A DNA stretch of 64,000 bases, taken from an uncultured Flavobacteriales bacterium. GTDB taxonomy: Bacteria; Bacteroidota; Bacteroidia; Flavobacteriales; BACL11. The DNA lies in the NCBI GenBank assembly GCA_905478765.1, contig CAJQJY010000003.1, positions 136,488-200,487 of the forward strand, in the 5' to 3' direction. The position numbers were made by a program, and so were the translations under genes. The notes under the pieces are model-generated. The model did no database searches and was not told where the DNA came from. It saw only the letters and a program-made list of their open reading frames with translations. Of the stretch, positions 8,431-17,465 are shown piece after piece (within the stretch, counting starts at the first letter, position 1; each line of letters opens with the position of its first letter).

Positions 8431-10257
8431 ATGAAATATTTGCAAACATATTTGAAAAGAATATCTATTCTTTTAGGAATGTATACTGCTAGTAGAGTTT
8501 ACTTTTACTTTAATAATATTGATAGTTTTACTAGTGCTACTATTTTAGAATTTATTGAAGGTTTGCGCTTTGATATTTCAGCATTAGTTTATATTAACAT
8601 CCCGATTTTCTTACTTATAATTTTACCACATAATTATAAAGAAAATAAATATTATCGAAAAGTAACAAATTGGATTTTCTATGCTGTTAATATTCCATTT
8701 ATTATACTTAATAATATGGATATTGAGTATTTTAAATTTACTCAAAAAAGAACAACAACTGATTTCTTTCAGCTAATACAACTAGGAAGTGATGCAAAGA
8801 ATATTATTCCTCAATACTTAAAAGACTATTGGTTAATTACTCTTTTTTCTTTTATTCAAGTATGGTTGTTATTTAAAATAAAATCTATCCCAAAAAGTAA
8901 AATTAGATTTAATATTAAATCAACACTGAATGTAGTTTTTTCTATTTTAATTGGTGCTGCTATTTTTATTATTGGAGCAAGAGGTGGGTTGCAGTTAAAA
9001 CCAATAAAATCAATAAATGCAGGAGAATTAAGTGGCTCACAGAACGCATCTCTTATCTTAAATACTCCTTTTAGTATTCTGCACTCATTTAAAAATAAAG
9101 GATTAAAACCGTATAATTATTTTAATAACGAAAGACTAAATAAAATCTATTCTCCTATACATAGTGGAAATGTAGAAGCATTAAACAAAAAGAATATAGT
9201 GATACTGATCTTGGAAAGTTATTCTAAAGAATTTGTTGGGTTTTATAATAATGGAAATGGATACACCCCATTTTTAGATAGTTTAATGCAATATGGATTG
9301 GTTTTCAATAATGCTTATGCTAATGGATTTAAGTCCATTGAAGCACTTCCTGCAATTACTGCATCTATTCCTACTCTGATGAACAACCCTTTTATTACCT
9401 CACAATATGCTCAAAATAAGTTTGGAAGCTTAGCCTCACTTTTAAATAAAGAAGGCTACAATACTTCATTCTACCATGGAGGAAGTAGAGGGACAATGGG
9501 TTTTTACAGTTTTAGTAAAAAAGCTGGATTTACAGATTATTTTGGAATGGAAGAGTATGATAATAATTTTGATTTTGATGGGAGTTGGGGTATCTATGAT
9601 GAGCCTTTTATGCAGTATTTCTATGATGGTTTAAATCAAAAAAAAGAACCATTTTTCAGCACACTATTTACTTTAAGTTCTCATCCTCCTTACACACTGC
9701 CGTCTGATTATAAACATGATTTTGAGAAAATTGGAATTAGAGAAACTGTACAATATACTGACTTTTCTTTATCACAGTTCTTTAAAAATTCAAAAGAAGA
9801 AGTTTGGTTTAAAAATACGATTTTTATTATCACTGCTGATCACACATCAAGTGTTCGGTTTTCAGAAAAATATAAACACAAAACTGCAAGAATAGAAATT
9901 CCACTAATTATCTTCTCAGGAGATAGTTCTATTAGTGGGCTAAACAATAATATTGTTCAGCAAATTGATATTATGCCGACATTATTAGAATTAATCAGTT
10001 ATAATAACAAGTATTTTTGCTTTGGTAAATCAATGTTTAGTAACCATAATTGGGCGATCAGTAAACTTTACAATCAATACAGATTAATTACTCCATCTGG
10101 AATAATTACAAATAAGGAAGAAAAATATAAAAGTTACTCCGATAAAAATTTCAGTAAAGAAATTGGAAATAACAAGAATAATATTTTACTCTTAAAATCT
10201 ATCAAACAAACCTACAATGAAAGAATGATAAACAATAAATTGAATTATGAAAATTAG
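8431..10257 (+). CDS. LtaS/OpgB-like membrane phosphoglycerol (or phosphoethanolamine) transferase, sulfatase superfamily
   Basis: The 608-aa protein has about five membrane segments in residues 1-185 and then an extracytoplasmic alkaline-phosphatase/sulfatase-fold domain. Visible metal and nucleophile sites are E262 in LILESYSKE, S302 in NGFKSIEALPA (the position of the catalytic Thr in LtaS) and ITADHTSS near 468-475. The family moves a phosphoglycerol or similar head group from a phospholipid to a glycan or lipid acceptor in the periplasm. Its 3' end overlaps the following lipid kinase gene by 11 nt, which fits recycling of the diacylglycerol by-product. The acceptor and the exact head group are unknown. 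Confidence 0.8.
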   Translation: MKYLQTYLKRISILLGMYTASRVYFYFNNIDSFTSATILEFIEGLRFDISALVYINIPIFLLIILPHNYKENKYYRKVTNWIFYAVNIPFIILNNMDIEYFKFTQKRTTTDFFQLIQLGSDAKNIIPQYLKDYWLITLFSFIQVWLLFKIKSIPKSKIRFNIKSTLNVVFSILIGAAIFIIGARGGLQLKPIKSINAGELSGSQNASLILNTPFSILHSFKNKGLKPYNYFNNERLNKIYSPIHSGNVEALNKKNIVILILESYSKEFVGFYNNGNGYTPFLDSLMQYGLVFNNAYANGFKSIEALPAITASIPTLMNNPFITSQYAQNKFGSLASLLNKEGYNTSFYHGGSRGTMGFYSFSKKAGFTDYFGMEEYDNNFDFDGSWGIYDEPFMQYFYDGLNQKKEPFFSTLFTLSSHPPYTLPSDYKHDFEKIGIRETVQYTDFSLSQFFKNSKEEVWFKNTIFIITADHTSSVRFSEKYKHKTARIEIPLIIFSGDSSISGLNNNIVQQIDIMPTLLELISYNNKYFCFGKSMFSNHNWAISKLYNQYRLITPSGIITNKEEKYKSYSDKNFSKEIGNNKNNILLLKSIKQTYNERMINNKLNYEN

Positions 10258-11116
10258 ATTTATTGTCAACCCAATATCTGGCACAGGAAAGCATAGGGGA
10301 ATAGAAGCGGTCATTGAAGAATATACTAATTTTGAATATGATGCAGTATTTACAAATAACAGTGGGGATGCTACAAGACTGAGTCAAATAGCTGTTGATG
10401 AAAAAATTGATGTAGTAATTGCGGTTGGTGGAGATGGAACAGTAAATGAATGTGCAAAAGCAATTATTGGGAGCAAAACTGCATTAGGAGTTATTCCGTG
10501 TGGATCTGGTAATGGATTTGCATTTCATTTTGGAATGAAAAAAGATATTACAAAAGCTATTTTGCAATTAAATTCTTGTACAATATCAGTAATTGATTCG
10601 TGTACGGCTAATAATATTCCTTTTGTAAATGTTTCAGGAATTGGTTTTGATGCGCATATTGCCCATCTGTTTTCTGATTTAAAAGAAAGGGGTTTTTTAA
10701 ACTATTTAAAGCTCATTAAGAATGAGATTTTTACATATAAAGCGAAAGACTATAAATTAAATTATAATGGGAAGAGTAAGGAAGTAAAGGCTAATTTGAT
10801 AGCCTTTGCAAATGCAAGTCAATATGGAAATGATTTTTGCATTGCTCCAAAAGCAAATGCTTCTGATGGATTAATTGATTTTGTGATTGTCAAGGAGATG
10901 CCAAAATGGAAAATTCCTTTTATCTTGTATCAAGTATCAAAAGGGAAAGTTCATCTTTCTAAATATGTTGAAATCATTCAAACTAACGAAATGATCATCA
11001 ATAGTAAAAATAATATTATTCATTTAGATGGAGAGCCACTTGAATGCAAGAATCTAATAACAATCAAAGTAAAGCCTAAAACTTTAAAAGTATTTATGCC
11101 ATATGGGGAGAAATAA
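10247..11116 (+). CDS. Diacylglycerol kinase-family lipid kinase (DgkB/YegS/BmrU type)
   Basis: The 289-aa soluble protein has the diagnostic nucleotide-binding GGDGT at 61-65, an N-terminal FIVNPISGTGK at 5-15, a GSGNGFAFHFG segment, and the C-terminal HLDGEP motif of the YegS/DgkB family. Members phosphorylate diacylglycerol or related lipids at the cytosolic membrane face. The ATG lies inside the end of the LtaS-like gene and the 3' end overlaps the SUI1 gene by 14 nt, so the three are very likely translationally coupled. Lipid substrate is inferred from family and context. Confidence 0.88.
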   Translation: MKIRFIVNPISGTGKHRGIEAVIEEYTNFEYDAVFTNNSGDATRLSQIAVDEKIDVVIAVGGDGTVNECAKAIIGSKTALGVIPCGSGNGFAFHFGMKKDITKAILQLNSCTISVIDSCTANNIPFVNVSGIGFDAHIAHLFSDLKERGFLNYLKLIKNEIFTYKAKDYKLNYNGKSKEVKANLIAFANASQYGNDFCIAPKANASDGLIDFVIVKEMPKWKIPFILYQVSKGKVHLSKYVEIIQTNEMIINSKNNIIHLDGEPLECKNLITIKVKPKTLKVFMPYGEK

Positions 11117-11441
11117 GAAAAATAAAAAAGGAGTAATGTACTCAACTAATGCAGATTTTGAATATGAATATGAGGATAATGAGATGGAAACGATTCCTAA
11201 TAATCAACAAAATCTAAAAGTCTGTATTGATAAACATAGAGCAGGTAAAGTTGTAGTTATTATTAAAGATTTTTTTGGAACTACTGATGATTTAAAATCC
11301 CTTGCAAAAATACTTAAAGTAAAATGTGGTGTAGGAGGAAGTACCAAGAATGGTGAAATAATTATTCAAGGGCTTGTAAGAGATAAAGTAATGGAAATAC
11401 TTGAAAAAGAAGGCTATAATTATAAAAGAGTTGGTGGGTAA
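11103..11441 (+). CDS. SUI1/eIF1-like translation factor (YciH family)
   Basis: The 112-aa protein has a basic, low-complexity N-terminus and then the SUI1 domain from about residue 35: RAGKVVVIIKDF, LKVKCGVGGSTKNGEIIIQG and a C-terminal EKEGYNYKRVGG. These match bacterial eIF1/YciH homologues, which act in fidelity of translation initiation. It overlaps the lipid kinase gene by 14 nt and ends 3 bp from the convergent aminotransferase gene, leaving no room for a separate terminator. Confidence 0.9.
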   Translation: MGRNKKNKKGVMYSTNADFEYEYEDNEMETIPNNQQNLKVCIDKHRAGKVVVIIKDFFGTTDDLKSLAKILKVKCGVGGSTKNGEIIIQGLVRDKVMEILEKEGYNYKRVGG

Positions 11442-11444
11442 ACT

Positions 11445-12641
11445 TTACATTCTTCCAGGATAAACCTTAAGAGCAGCTTCCAAAATATTAATTGCAGATT
11501 GTAACGCACCAACATTTAGTACATAAGCAATCCTTACTTGATTAATTCCCGTATTTGGAGTAGAATAAAAACCTGCAGCTGGGGCAACCATAATTGTTTC
11601 TCCATTTAAATCAAAATCTTCCAATAACCACTGAGCAAACTTATCAGCATCATCAATAGGAAGCTGTGCAATTGCATAGAATGCTCCCTTTGGTTTTGGG
11701 CAAATTACCCCTTCAATATTATTTAAACCTTCAATCAGCACATCTCTTCTATTAACATATTCTGCACTTACCTCATTAAAATAGGAAGCATCTGTTTGTA
11801 AGGCTGCTTCTCCAGCAATTTGTCCGAATGTTGGAGGAGACAACCTTGCTTGCGCAAACTTCATAGCTGTAGCCATAAATTCTTTGTTCTTAGATACAAC
11901 ACAACCAACTCTAATTCCACACATGCTATATCTTTTTGATGTAGAATCAATTACAATAGAGTTATTTTCTAACCCTTCAATATTTAATACTGAATGATGT
12001 AAATTTCCATCATATGCAAATTCTCTATACACTTCATCTGCAATAAGGAATAAATCATGTTTTAAAACGATATTTTTAAGAGTTTCTAACTCTTCTTTTG
12101 AATATAAATATCCTGTAGGGTTGCCAGGGTTACAGATAAGGATTGCTTTTGTATTAGTAGTAATTAACTTCTCAAATTCTTCAATTTTAGGAAGTGCAAA
12201 ACCATTTTCAATTGTAGTAGCAATTGGTTTTACAGTTACACCTGCTGAAGTGGAAAATCCATTATAATTAGCATAAAATGGTTCAGGGATTATAATTTCA
12301 TCACCAGAATCCAAACAAGAATTTAATGTAAATAAAAGCGCTTCCGAACCTCCAGTTGTTACAATAATATCATTTTGATCAACTACTATCCCTAAATTAT
12401 TATAGTAAGATGCTAAGCCTTTACGGTAGGTTTCAAAACCTGCTGAATGAGAGTATTCTACAACTTTATTAGAAAAATCATGAATCGCTTTTAAAGCAAC
12501 TTCTGGAGTTTTAATATCTGGTTGTCCAATATTAAGATGATAAACTTTTTTGCCTGCTTTTTTTGCTTTTTCAGCAAAGGGAACCAATTTTCTAATTGGT
12601 GATTCTGGCATTGAAATTCCTTTATTTGAGATTTTTGGCAT
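11445..12641 (-). CDS. Class I/II PLP-dependent aminotransferase (aspartate aminotransferase-like)
   Basis: This 398-aa fold-type I aminotransferase shows NPGNPTG at 171-177, the cofactor aspartate in ADEVYRE (D202) and the Schiff-base lysine K236 in STSKRYSMCGIRVG. The overall pattern is closest to the aspartate/tyrosine/aromatic aminotransferase group with the IGQPDIKTP N-terminus. It interconverts amino acids and 2-oxoacids in the cytosol. The exact amino donor is not readable. It ends tail-to-tail with the SUI1 gene. Confidence 0.88.
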   Translation of the reverse strand: MPKISNKGISMPESPIRKLVPFAEKAKKAGKKVYHLNIGQPDIKTPEVALKAIHDFSNKVVEYSHSAGFETYRKGLASYYNNLGIVVDQNDIIVTTGGSEALLFTLNSCLDSGDEIIIPEPFYANYNGFSTSAGVTVKPIATTIENGFALPKIEEFEKLITTNTKAILICNPGNPTGYLYSKEELETLKNIVLKHDLFLIADEVYREFAYDGNLHHSVLNIEGLENNSIVIDSTSKRYSMCGIRVGCVVSKNKEFMATAMKFAQARLSPPTFGQIAGEAALQTDASYFNEVSAEYVNRRDVLIEGLNNIEGVICPKPKGAFYAIAQLPIDDADKFAQWLLEDFDLNGETIMVAPAAGFYSTPNTGINQVRIAYVLNVGALQSAINILEAALKVYPGRM

Positions 12642-12656
12642 AGTTGTAAATTTTAT

Positions 12657-12684
12657 AAAAAAAACACCCCCTAAATTGGGGGTG
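12657..12684 (-). terminator. Rho-independent terminator after DUF1573 gene
   Basis: A perfect 7-bp stem (CACCCCC/GGGGGTG, 12665-12671 with 12678-12684) has a 6-nt loop and, on the minus strand, is followed by eight U residues. It lies 29 nt past the DUF1573 stop and just upstream of the aminotransferase start. Confidence 0.88.
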
Positions 12685-12712
12685 AAAATGTCGTAATATT
12701 TTTTGAATTATA

Positions 12713-13183
12713 TTATTTTTTCTCCAATGGAGCTCCTCCTTTCTTTTTCTCAGGAGCATCAGTTGGTTTCTCAGCTGGGTTAACCTTACCCTTAACAGTT
12801 AGAATAACTGGCTTTTTACTAGCATTAGTCGTTAAAGTAATTGTTTTAGTAAAAGCTCCAACTCTATTAGTTGCATATTTTACACCAATTTCAGCAGTTT
12901 CACCTGGAGCAATAGGCTCTCTTGGCCATGTTGGAACAGTGCAACCGCAACTTCCTTTAGCATTTTTAATGATTAATGGCTCCGTACCATTATTTGTAAA
13001 TACAAACTTTCTCTCTCCATCAGCATTGTGCTCAATTGTACCATAATCAACAACTTTTGATACGAAATCAATTGTAGATTTAGCAGCAGTTTCTGCATTT
13101 TGAGTTTTTGGAGCTTCTTTTGTCTGAGCATTTGCAGTTGTAAATCCTACAACTAATGCTAATGATAAAATTACTTTTTTCAT
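12713..13183 (-). CDS. Secreted DUF1573 domain protein
   Basis: The 156-aa protein has a Sec signal peptide (hydrophobic stretch ending ANAQ near residue 20) and an immunoglobulin-like DUF1573 domain: FTNNGTEPLIIKNAKGSCGC at about 65-84, PGETAEIGVKY and KTITLTTNA. It ends in a Lys/Pro-rich tail. DUF1573 proteins are periplasmic or surface proteins very common in Bacteroidetes, with no established role. It is monocistronic, bounded by its own promoter and a clear terminator. Confidence 0.9.
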   Translation of the reverse strand: MKKVILSLALVVGFTTANAQTKEAPKTQNAETAAKSTIDFVSKVVDYGTIEHNADGERKFVFTNNGTEPLIIKNAKGSCGCTVPTWPREPIAPGETAEIGVKYATNRVGAFTKTITLTTNASKKPVILTVKGKVNPAEKPTDAPEKKKGGAPLEKK

Positions 13184-13226
13184 TTTTTAGTTTTTCTTTT
13201 TAAGGTTATTTTCAAATAATGAACGG

Positions 13227-13234
13227 CAAATCTA
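13227..13234 (-). promoter_or_regulatory. TAnnTTTG -7 box for DUF1573 gene
   Basis: Reads TAGATTTG on the minus strand, about 43 nt upstream of the ATG at 13183. It is followed by C as in most boxes of this window. Confidence 0.65.
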
Positions 13235-13295
13235 ACAAAATATTTCCTTTATGCAAATAAGATTATTTAAGAATTCATTAGAACAATAGAATTTG

Positions 13296-13303
13296 TAAAT
13301 TTG
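13296..13303 (+). promoter_or_regulatory. TAnnTTTG -7 box for valS
   Basis: Reads TAAATTTG followed by CG, 24 nt upstream of the valS ATG. It is divergent from the DUF1573 promoter. Confidence 0.7.
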
Positions 13304-13327
13304 CGAACTTCTAAAGAATAAGATATA

Positions 13328-15943
13328 ATGAGCATTCCAAAAACATACAACCCATTAACTACTGAAGATAAATGGTACGCACACTGGATGGGGAAAGGGT
13401 ATTTTAATTCTACTCCTGACGAAAGAGAAGCATACACTATTGTAATACCTCCACCAAATGTAACTGGAGTCTTACACATGGGACACATGCTAAACAATAC
13501 GCTACAAGATGTAATGATTAGAAGAGCTAGAATGCAAGGATATAATGCTTGTTGGGTTCCTGGAACCGACCATGCGTCAATTGCAACTGAAGCAAAAGTT
13601 GTTGCAAAACTTGCATCAGAAGGAATACAAAAAAATGATTTAACAAGAGATGAATTCTTGTCTCATGCTTTTGATTGGAAGGACAAACATGGTGGGATCA
13701 TTTTAGAACAACTAAAAAAACTTGGAGCTTCATGTGATTGGGACAGAACAAAATTCACTATGGATGATGACATGAGTGAATCTGTAATAAAGGTATTTGT
13801 TGATTTACACAATAAAGGGCTAATTTACAGAGGAGTTAGAATGGTAAATTGGGACCCTTCTGCACAAACTGCTCTATCAGATGAAGAAGTAATACATAAG
13901 GAAGTAAATTCAAAATTATATCATATACAATACGATATTGAAGGAAGTGACGAAAAACTAACTATTGCAACTACAAGGCCAGAAACAATACTTGGAGATA
14001 CTGCAATTTGTGTAAATCCTAATGATGAAAGATATACTCAACTTAAAGGTAAAAAAGCAATTGTACCTTTAGTGAATAGAGTAATCCCTATCATCTTTGA
14101 TGAGTATGTTGATATGGAATTTGGTACAGGAGCTCTTAAAATCACTCCTGCACATGATATTAACGATTATAAATTGGGAGATAAGCACGGACTTGAATCA
14201 ATTGACATACTAAATGATGATGGAACTTTATGTGAAGAAGCTGAATTATATATTGGTAAAGATAGGTTTGTTGTAAGAGAAGAAATAGTAGTTGATTTAA
14301 AAGCAAAAGGATATTTAGTAAAAACAGAAGAGTATCAAAATAAAGTTGGTTTTTCAGAAAGAACAGATGCTGTAATTGAGCCAAAACTTTCTATGCAATG
14401 GTTCTGTAAAATGGAGGAGTTTTCAAAACCTGCTTTGGAACATGTAATGAATGATGACATACAATTTCATCCTCCAAAATTCAAGAACACCTATCGTTAT
14501 TGGATGGAAAACATTAAAGATTGGTGTGTTTCTCGTCAGCTTTGGTGGGGACAACAAATTCCTGCTTATTTTTATGAAAGTAATAAATATGTTGTGGCTG
14601 AAAGCAAAGAGGAAGCATTGACATTAGCACAAAAAGAAAAGCCATCAGTAACTATGGAGGATTTACGCCAAGATGTAGATGTATTGGACACTTGGTTTTC
14701 TTCTTGGCTATGGCCAATATCAGTTTTTGATGGAATTCGTAATCCTGATAATGAAGAAATAAACTACTACTACCCTACTAATGATTTAGTAACTGCCCCA
14801 GAAATTCTTTTCTTTTGGGTGGCTCGTATGATTATGGCAGGATACGAATATAAAGAAGAATTACCGTTCAAAAATGTTTATCTTACAGGAATTGTAAGAG
14901 ATAAAAAAGGTAGGAAAATGAGTAAATCATTAGGAAATTCTCCTGACCCTATAACACTTATGAATCAGTATGGTGCGGATGGAGTAAGAGTTGGAATGTT
15001 GCTTTGCTCTCCTGCTGGTAATGACTTACCTTTTGATGAAGTATTATGCGAGCAGGGACGTAATTTTTCTAATAAAATATGGAATGCTTTCCGTTTGATT
15101 AAAGGTTGGGAAGTTACAGATGTGGAGCAACCAGAAAGTGCAAAACAAGCGATAGATTGGTTTGAAAATAAAATTAGTAAAACCATTAATGAGATTGATG
15201 AATCTTACATTAAATACAGAATTTCGGAAGCCTTAATGGGAACTTATAGGTTGGTTTGGGATGATTTCTGTTCATGGTACCTAGAAATGGTAAAACCGAA
15301 TTATGGTAGCCCAATGGATAGCCTTACTTATGCTAAAACAATTGAGCAACTAGAAAAGATACTCAAACTATTGCATCCGTTTATGCCTTTCCTTTCGGAA
15401 GAGATATGGCACTTAATTGATGATAGAAAAGAAGATATAATAGTTGCAGAATGGCCAAAATCAGGAAATGTAAACGAGCAATTATTATCCGACTTTGAAA
15501 AAACCACTGAGGTAGTTGCAGGAATCAGAACAATAAGGAAAGAACAAAATATTAAGAATAAGGACCAATTGGAATTATTGGTAATTGACAACCAAAAATC
15601 CGAGTCTAATTTGGATGCTATTATTGCAAAATTAGGAAACCTAACCAGTGTTAATTCTACTGAAGAAAAACCAGGTGGGGCTTTTTCTTTCATGGTAAAC
15701 TCAAACGAATACTTTATTCCACTAGGCAATAATATTGACATAGCAGGAGAAATTGAAAAACTAGAAAAGGAATTGAACTACACTCAAGGATTCTTAAAGT
15801 CGGTTGAAGGAAAATTGAGCAATGAGCGTTTTGTAAATAATGCACCTGAATCAGTAGTTGCAAATGAAAAAAACAAAATGACTGACGCAAAGTCAAAAAT
15901 TGCAATTTTAGCAACTAAAATTAAGGACTTAGGGAATGCTTAA
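13328..15943 (+). CDS. valS: Valine--tRNA ligase
   Basis: The 871-aa class I aminoacyl-tRNA synthetase has the HIGH-type motif HMGH at 50-53 (within [13 protein letters not shown]), a CP1 editing domain ([28 protein letters not shown]) and KMSKS at 530-534. A C-terminal coiled-coil tRNA-binding arm ([11 protein letters not shown]...[13 protein letters not shown]) completes it. These are diagnostic of ValRS. It charges tRNA-Val and edits mis-charged threonine. The length is normal. The 3' end overlaps the next gene by 8 nt. Confidence 0.97.
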   Translation: MSIPKTYNPLTTEDKWYAHWMGKGYFNSTPDEREAYTIVIPPPNVTGVLHMGHMLNNTLQDVMIRRARMQGYNACWVPGTDHASIATEAKVVAKLASEGIQKNDLTRDEFLSHAFDWKDKHGGIILEQLKKLGASCDWDRTKFTMDDDMSESVIKVFVDLHNKGLIYRGVRMVNWDPSAQTALSDEEVIHKEVNSKLYHIQYDIEGSDEKLTIATTRPETILGDTAICVNPNDERYTQLKGKKAIVPLVNRVIPIIFDEYVDMEFGTGALKITPAHDINDYKLGDKHGLESIDILNDDGTLCEEAELYIGKDRFVVREEIVVDLKAKGYLVKTEEYQNKVGFSERTDAVIEPKLSMQWFCKMEEFSKPALEHVMNDDIQFHPPKFKNTYRYWMENIKDWCVSRQLWWGQQIPAYFYESNKYVVAESKEEALTLAQKEKPSVTMEDLRQDVDVLDTWFSSWLWPISVFDGIRNPDNEEINYYYPTNDLVTAPEILFFWVARMIMAGYEYKEELPFKNVYLTGIVRDKKGRKMSKSLGNSPDPITLMNQYGADGVRVGMLLCSPAGNDLPFDEVLCEQGRNFSNKIWNAFRLIKGWEVTDVEQPESAKQAIDWFENKISKTINEIDESYIKYRISEALMGTYRLVWDDFCSWYLEMVKPNYGSPMDSLTYAKTIEQLEKILKLLHPFMPFLSEEIWHLIDDRKEDIIVAEWPKSGNVNEQLLSDFEKTTEVVAGIRTIRKEQNIKNKDQLELLVIDNQKSESNLDAIIAKLGNLTSVNSTEEKPGGAFSFMVNSNEYFIPLGNNIDIAGEIEKLEKELNYTQGFLKSVEGKLSNERFVNNAPESVVANEKNKMTDAKSKIAILATKIKDLGNA

Positions 15944-16649
15944 AGTTCTTAGTTTACTGTTTATCAGTACGCAAATCATGGCTTCTTTTCCTGCTGATAA
16001 GGAAGGATTTAGTGGTAACTTTGACTTAGGATTGAACTTTACTAAAAATACGGAGAGCACTTTTCAGTTCAGTAATATGTTTTTAGTAAAATATAAAATA
16101 GGTAAGTCCAATTTTAGTTTAGGAAATAATATTTCTTTTATCAGTAAAACTGGGGAGGATGATCTGTTGAATAAAGGAACCCAGGATTTTAAATATGCTT
16201 TAGATGCCAAAAAATTAGATGCTAATATTACCTTGCAACATATGTATGATATTAGTAGGTCTGTAAAAAACAGATACACAAGTGGGCTTGGTGTTTCTTA
16301 TAATTTTACAGATGAAGATAATAGAAAAATTGGTGTAGGACTAGCTGCAATAAGGGAAAATGAAATTCCTTTGGAGGGTGAAAATATATTGCAAAACCGT
16401 ATGAGTAGTAATTTTGATTTAATGATAAAACTTAACAAAAATGTTACAGTAAGTACCACTAATCATTACCAGCCTAATATTGAAAAAACAGGGGATTTCA
16501 GGTGGAAAACTAACATTACATTTAGAGTAAATTTAAGCCCTTATTTTTTATTGAGCATTAACTCTACTTTTAATTATGACAGTGTGCCTGCAGAAGGAAT
16601 TACTGAAACAGACTACCAACTTATAAATAGTATTTCATATACTTTTTAA
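15936..16649 (+). CDS. Outer-membrane beta-barrel protein (DUF481-like)
   Basis: The 237-aa protein has a short N-terminal signal-like segment ([15 protein letters not shown]), then alternating amphipathic strands rich in N, S and aromatic residues, ending in Y-T-F as outer-membrane barrels do. The layout of the strands ([40 protein letters not shown]) resembles DUF481 family proteins. The start codon lies inside the end of valS, so expression is probably coupled. No substrate can be inferred. Confidence 0.72.
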   Translation: MLKVLSLLFISTQIMASFPADKEGFSGNFDLGLNFTKNTESTFQFSNMFLVKYKIGKSNFSLGNNISFISKTGEDDLLNKGTQDFKYALDAKKLDANITLQHMYDISRSVKNRYTSGLGVSYNFTDEDNRKIGVGLAAIRENEIPLEGENILQNRMSSNFDLMIKLNKNVTVSTTNHYQPNIEKTGDFRWKTNITFRVNLSPYFLLSINSTFNYDSVPAEGITETDYQLINSISYTF

Positions 16650-16733
16650 TTGTAGCACTGTTAAACTCTAATTCGTAATCGGTTTGTGATTCCATCAAAT
16701 GGGATGTATAGTAAAAGTAAAATCTTTCTCATA

Positions 16734-17351
16734 TTATTTAATAATTAATTTTTTCTCAGTTGTGCCGTCATCATAAATATAAAAAAAAGTCATATTTAGT
16801 TTTGGTGTTACACTTCTACCAAGTACATCCAAAACTTTAATTATTTTCTTATTTGAAGTATAATTTTGTATAGATGAAGGAAAACAATCTGTACTAAAAG
16901 CACAACCACTGTCTTTTTCCCAATTAGCATTAGCATTAGCTACTTCATCTACATCTATACAATATAAATCAGGATTAAAGGTAGCTGTGAAATACCATAA
17001 GCCTAAGTTATTTCCATTACGAACATCTAAGCTAGTAAGCAGATTGTTTCTGCAATTTAACTCAAATAGGTTAGGGTTATTACTTAAATCTAACTCAACA
17101 AGCTGATTGTCATGACAGAATAAATCAGTAAGTGTAGTAAAGTCTTCAATTCCTTTTAAGTCAGTAATTCCTGCATTAGATAAGTACAATATTTGTACTG
17201 TATCAATTGCTGAAGTATAAACACTGTCATCAAAAACATCATCTAAATCAAGATTAATAAGTGCTTGTTCAAAAGCATCATCAGGTACATATGTTTTTTG
17301 TGCCAAAGTGAATAATGGCAACATTATAAATATTACAAATATCTTTTTCAT
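16734..17351 (-). CDS. Secreted leucine-rich-repeat protein with atypical T9SS-like C-terminal module
   Basis: I prefer the second ATG (17351) because it forms TAATG with the stop of the upstream small lipoprotein gene and starts a clean signal peptide ending LFTLAQ. The ~205-aa protein then has short leucine-rich repeats (LKGIEDFTTLTDLFCHDN, LVELDLSNNPNLFELNCRNN), a cysteine pair region (CIDVDE, SGCAFSTDC) and a C-terminal module containing KVLDVLGRSVTP and FYIYDDGTTEKKLIIK. That last module is shared with two other secreted proteins in this window and looks like the second half of a T9SS type A domain. It is probably surface-attached or secreted. Ligand unknown. Confidence 0.75.
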   Translation of the reverse strand: MKKIFVIFIMLPLFTLAQKTYVPDDAFEQALINLDLDDVFDDSVYTSAIDTVQILYLSNAGITDLKGIEDFTTLTDLFCHDNQLVELDLSNNPNLFELNCRNNLLTSLDVRNGNNLGLWYFTATFNPDLYCIDVDEVANANANWEKDSGCAFSTDCFPSSIQNYTSNKKIIKVLDVLGRSVTPKLNMTFFYIYDDGTTEKKLIIK

Positions 17352-17461
17352 TACCACATTTGTGTTTTTATCTTCTTTCCTCCATCACATTTTTTGTTAG
17401 TAGTACCACAAGAAGAAAAAAGGAAAGTTCCTAGTAAAAGTAAAATGATTAGTTTCTTCAT
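17351..17461 (-). CDS. 36-aa small lipoprotein
   Basis: This 36-codon frame (ATG at 17461, TAA at 17353-17351) encodes a signal peptide with lipobox LFSSC (Cys at residue 18) and an 18-residue mature part containing a second Cys, CDGGKK and a C-terminal MW. The ATG lies 4 nt past the stop of the BNR-repeat gene, and its stop overlaps the next ATG by one base, so it sits neatly inside an operon. The lipobox and tight spacing support it as real. The function is unknown. Confidence 0.68.
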   Translation of the reverse strand: MKKLIILLLLGTFLFSSCGTTNKKCDGGKKIKTQMW

Positions 17462-17465
17462 ATTA

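Noticed and set aside
14160-14384. Antisense open frames inside valS and other large genes.
   Set aside because: Low-complexity Leu/Gln/Phe-rich translations typical of the antisense of AT-rich coding DNA, without motifs or initiation context.
16661-16732. 23-codon minus-strand frame starting 2 nt after the LRR gene stop, with a signal-like start similar in DNA to the start of the 36-aa lipoprotein gene (shared ATTTTACTTTTACTA).
   Set aside because: It loses similarity after about eight codons and has no lipobox or cleavage site. It is more likely a truncated duplicate of a signal-peptide start than a gene.
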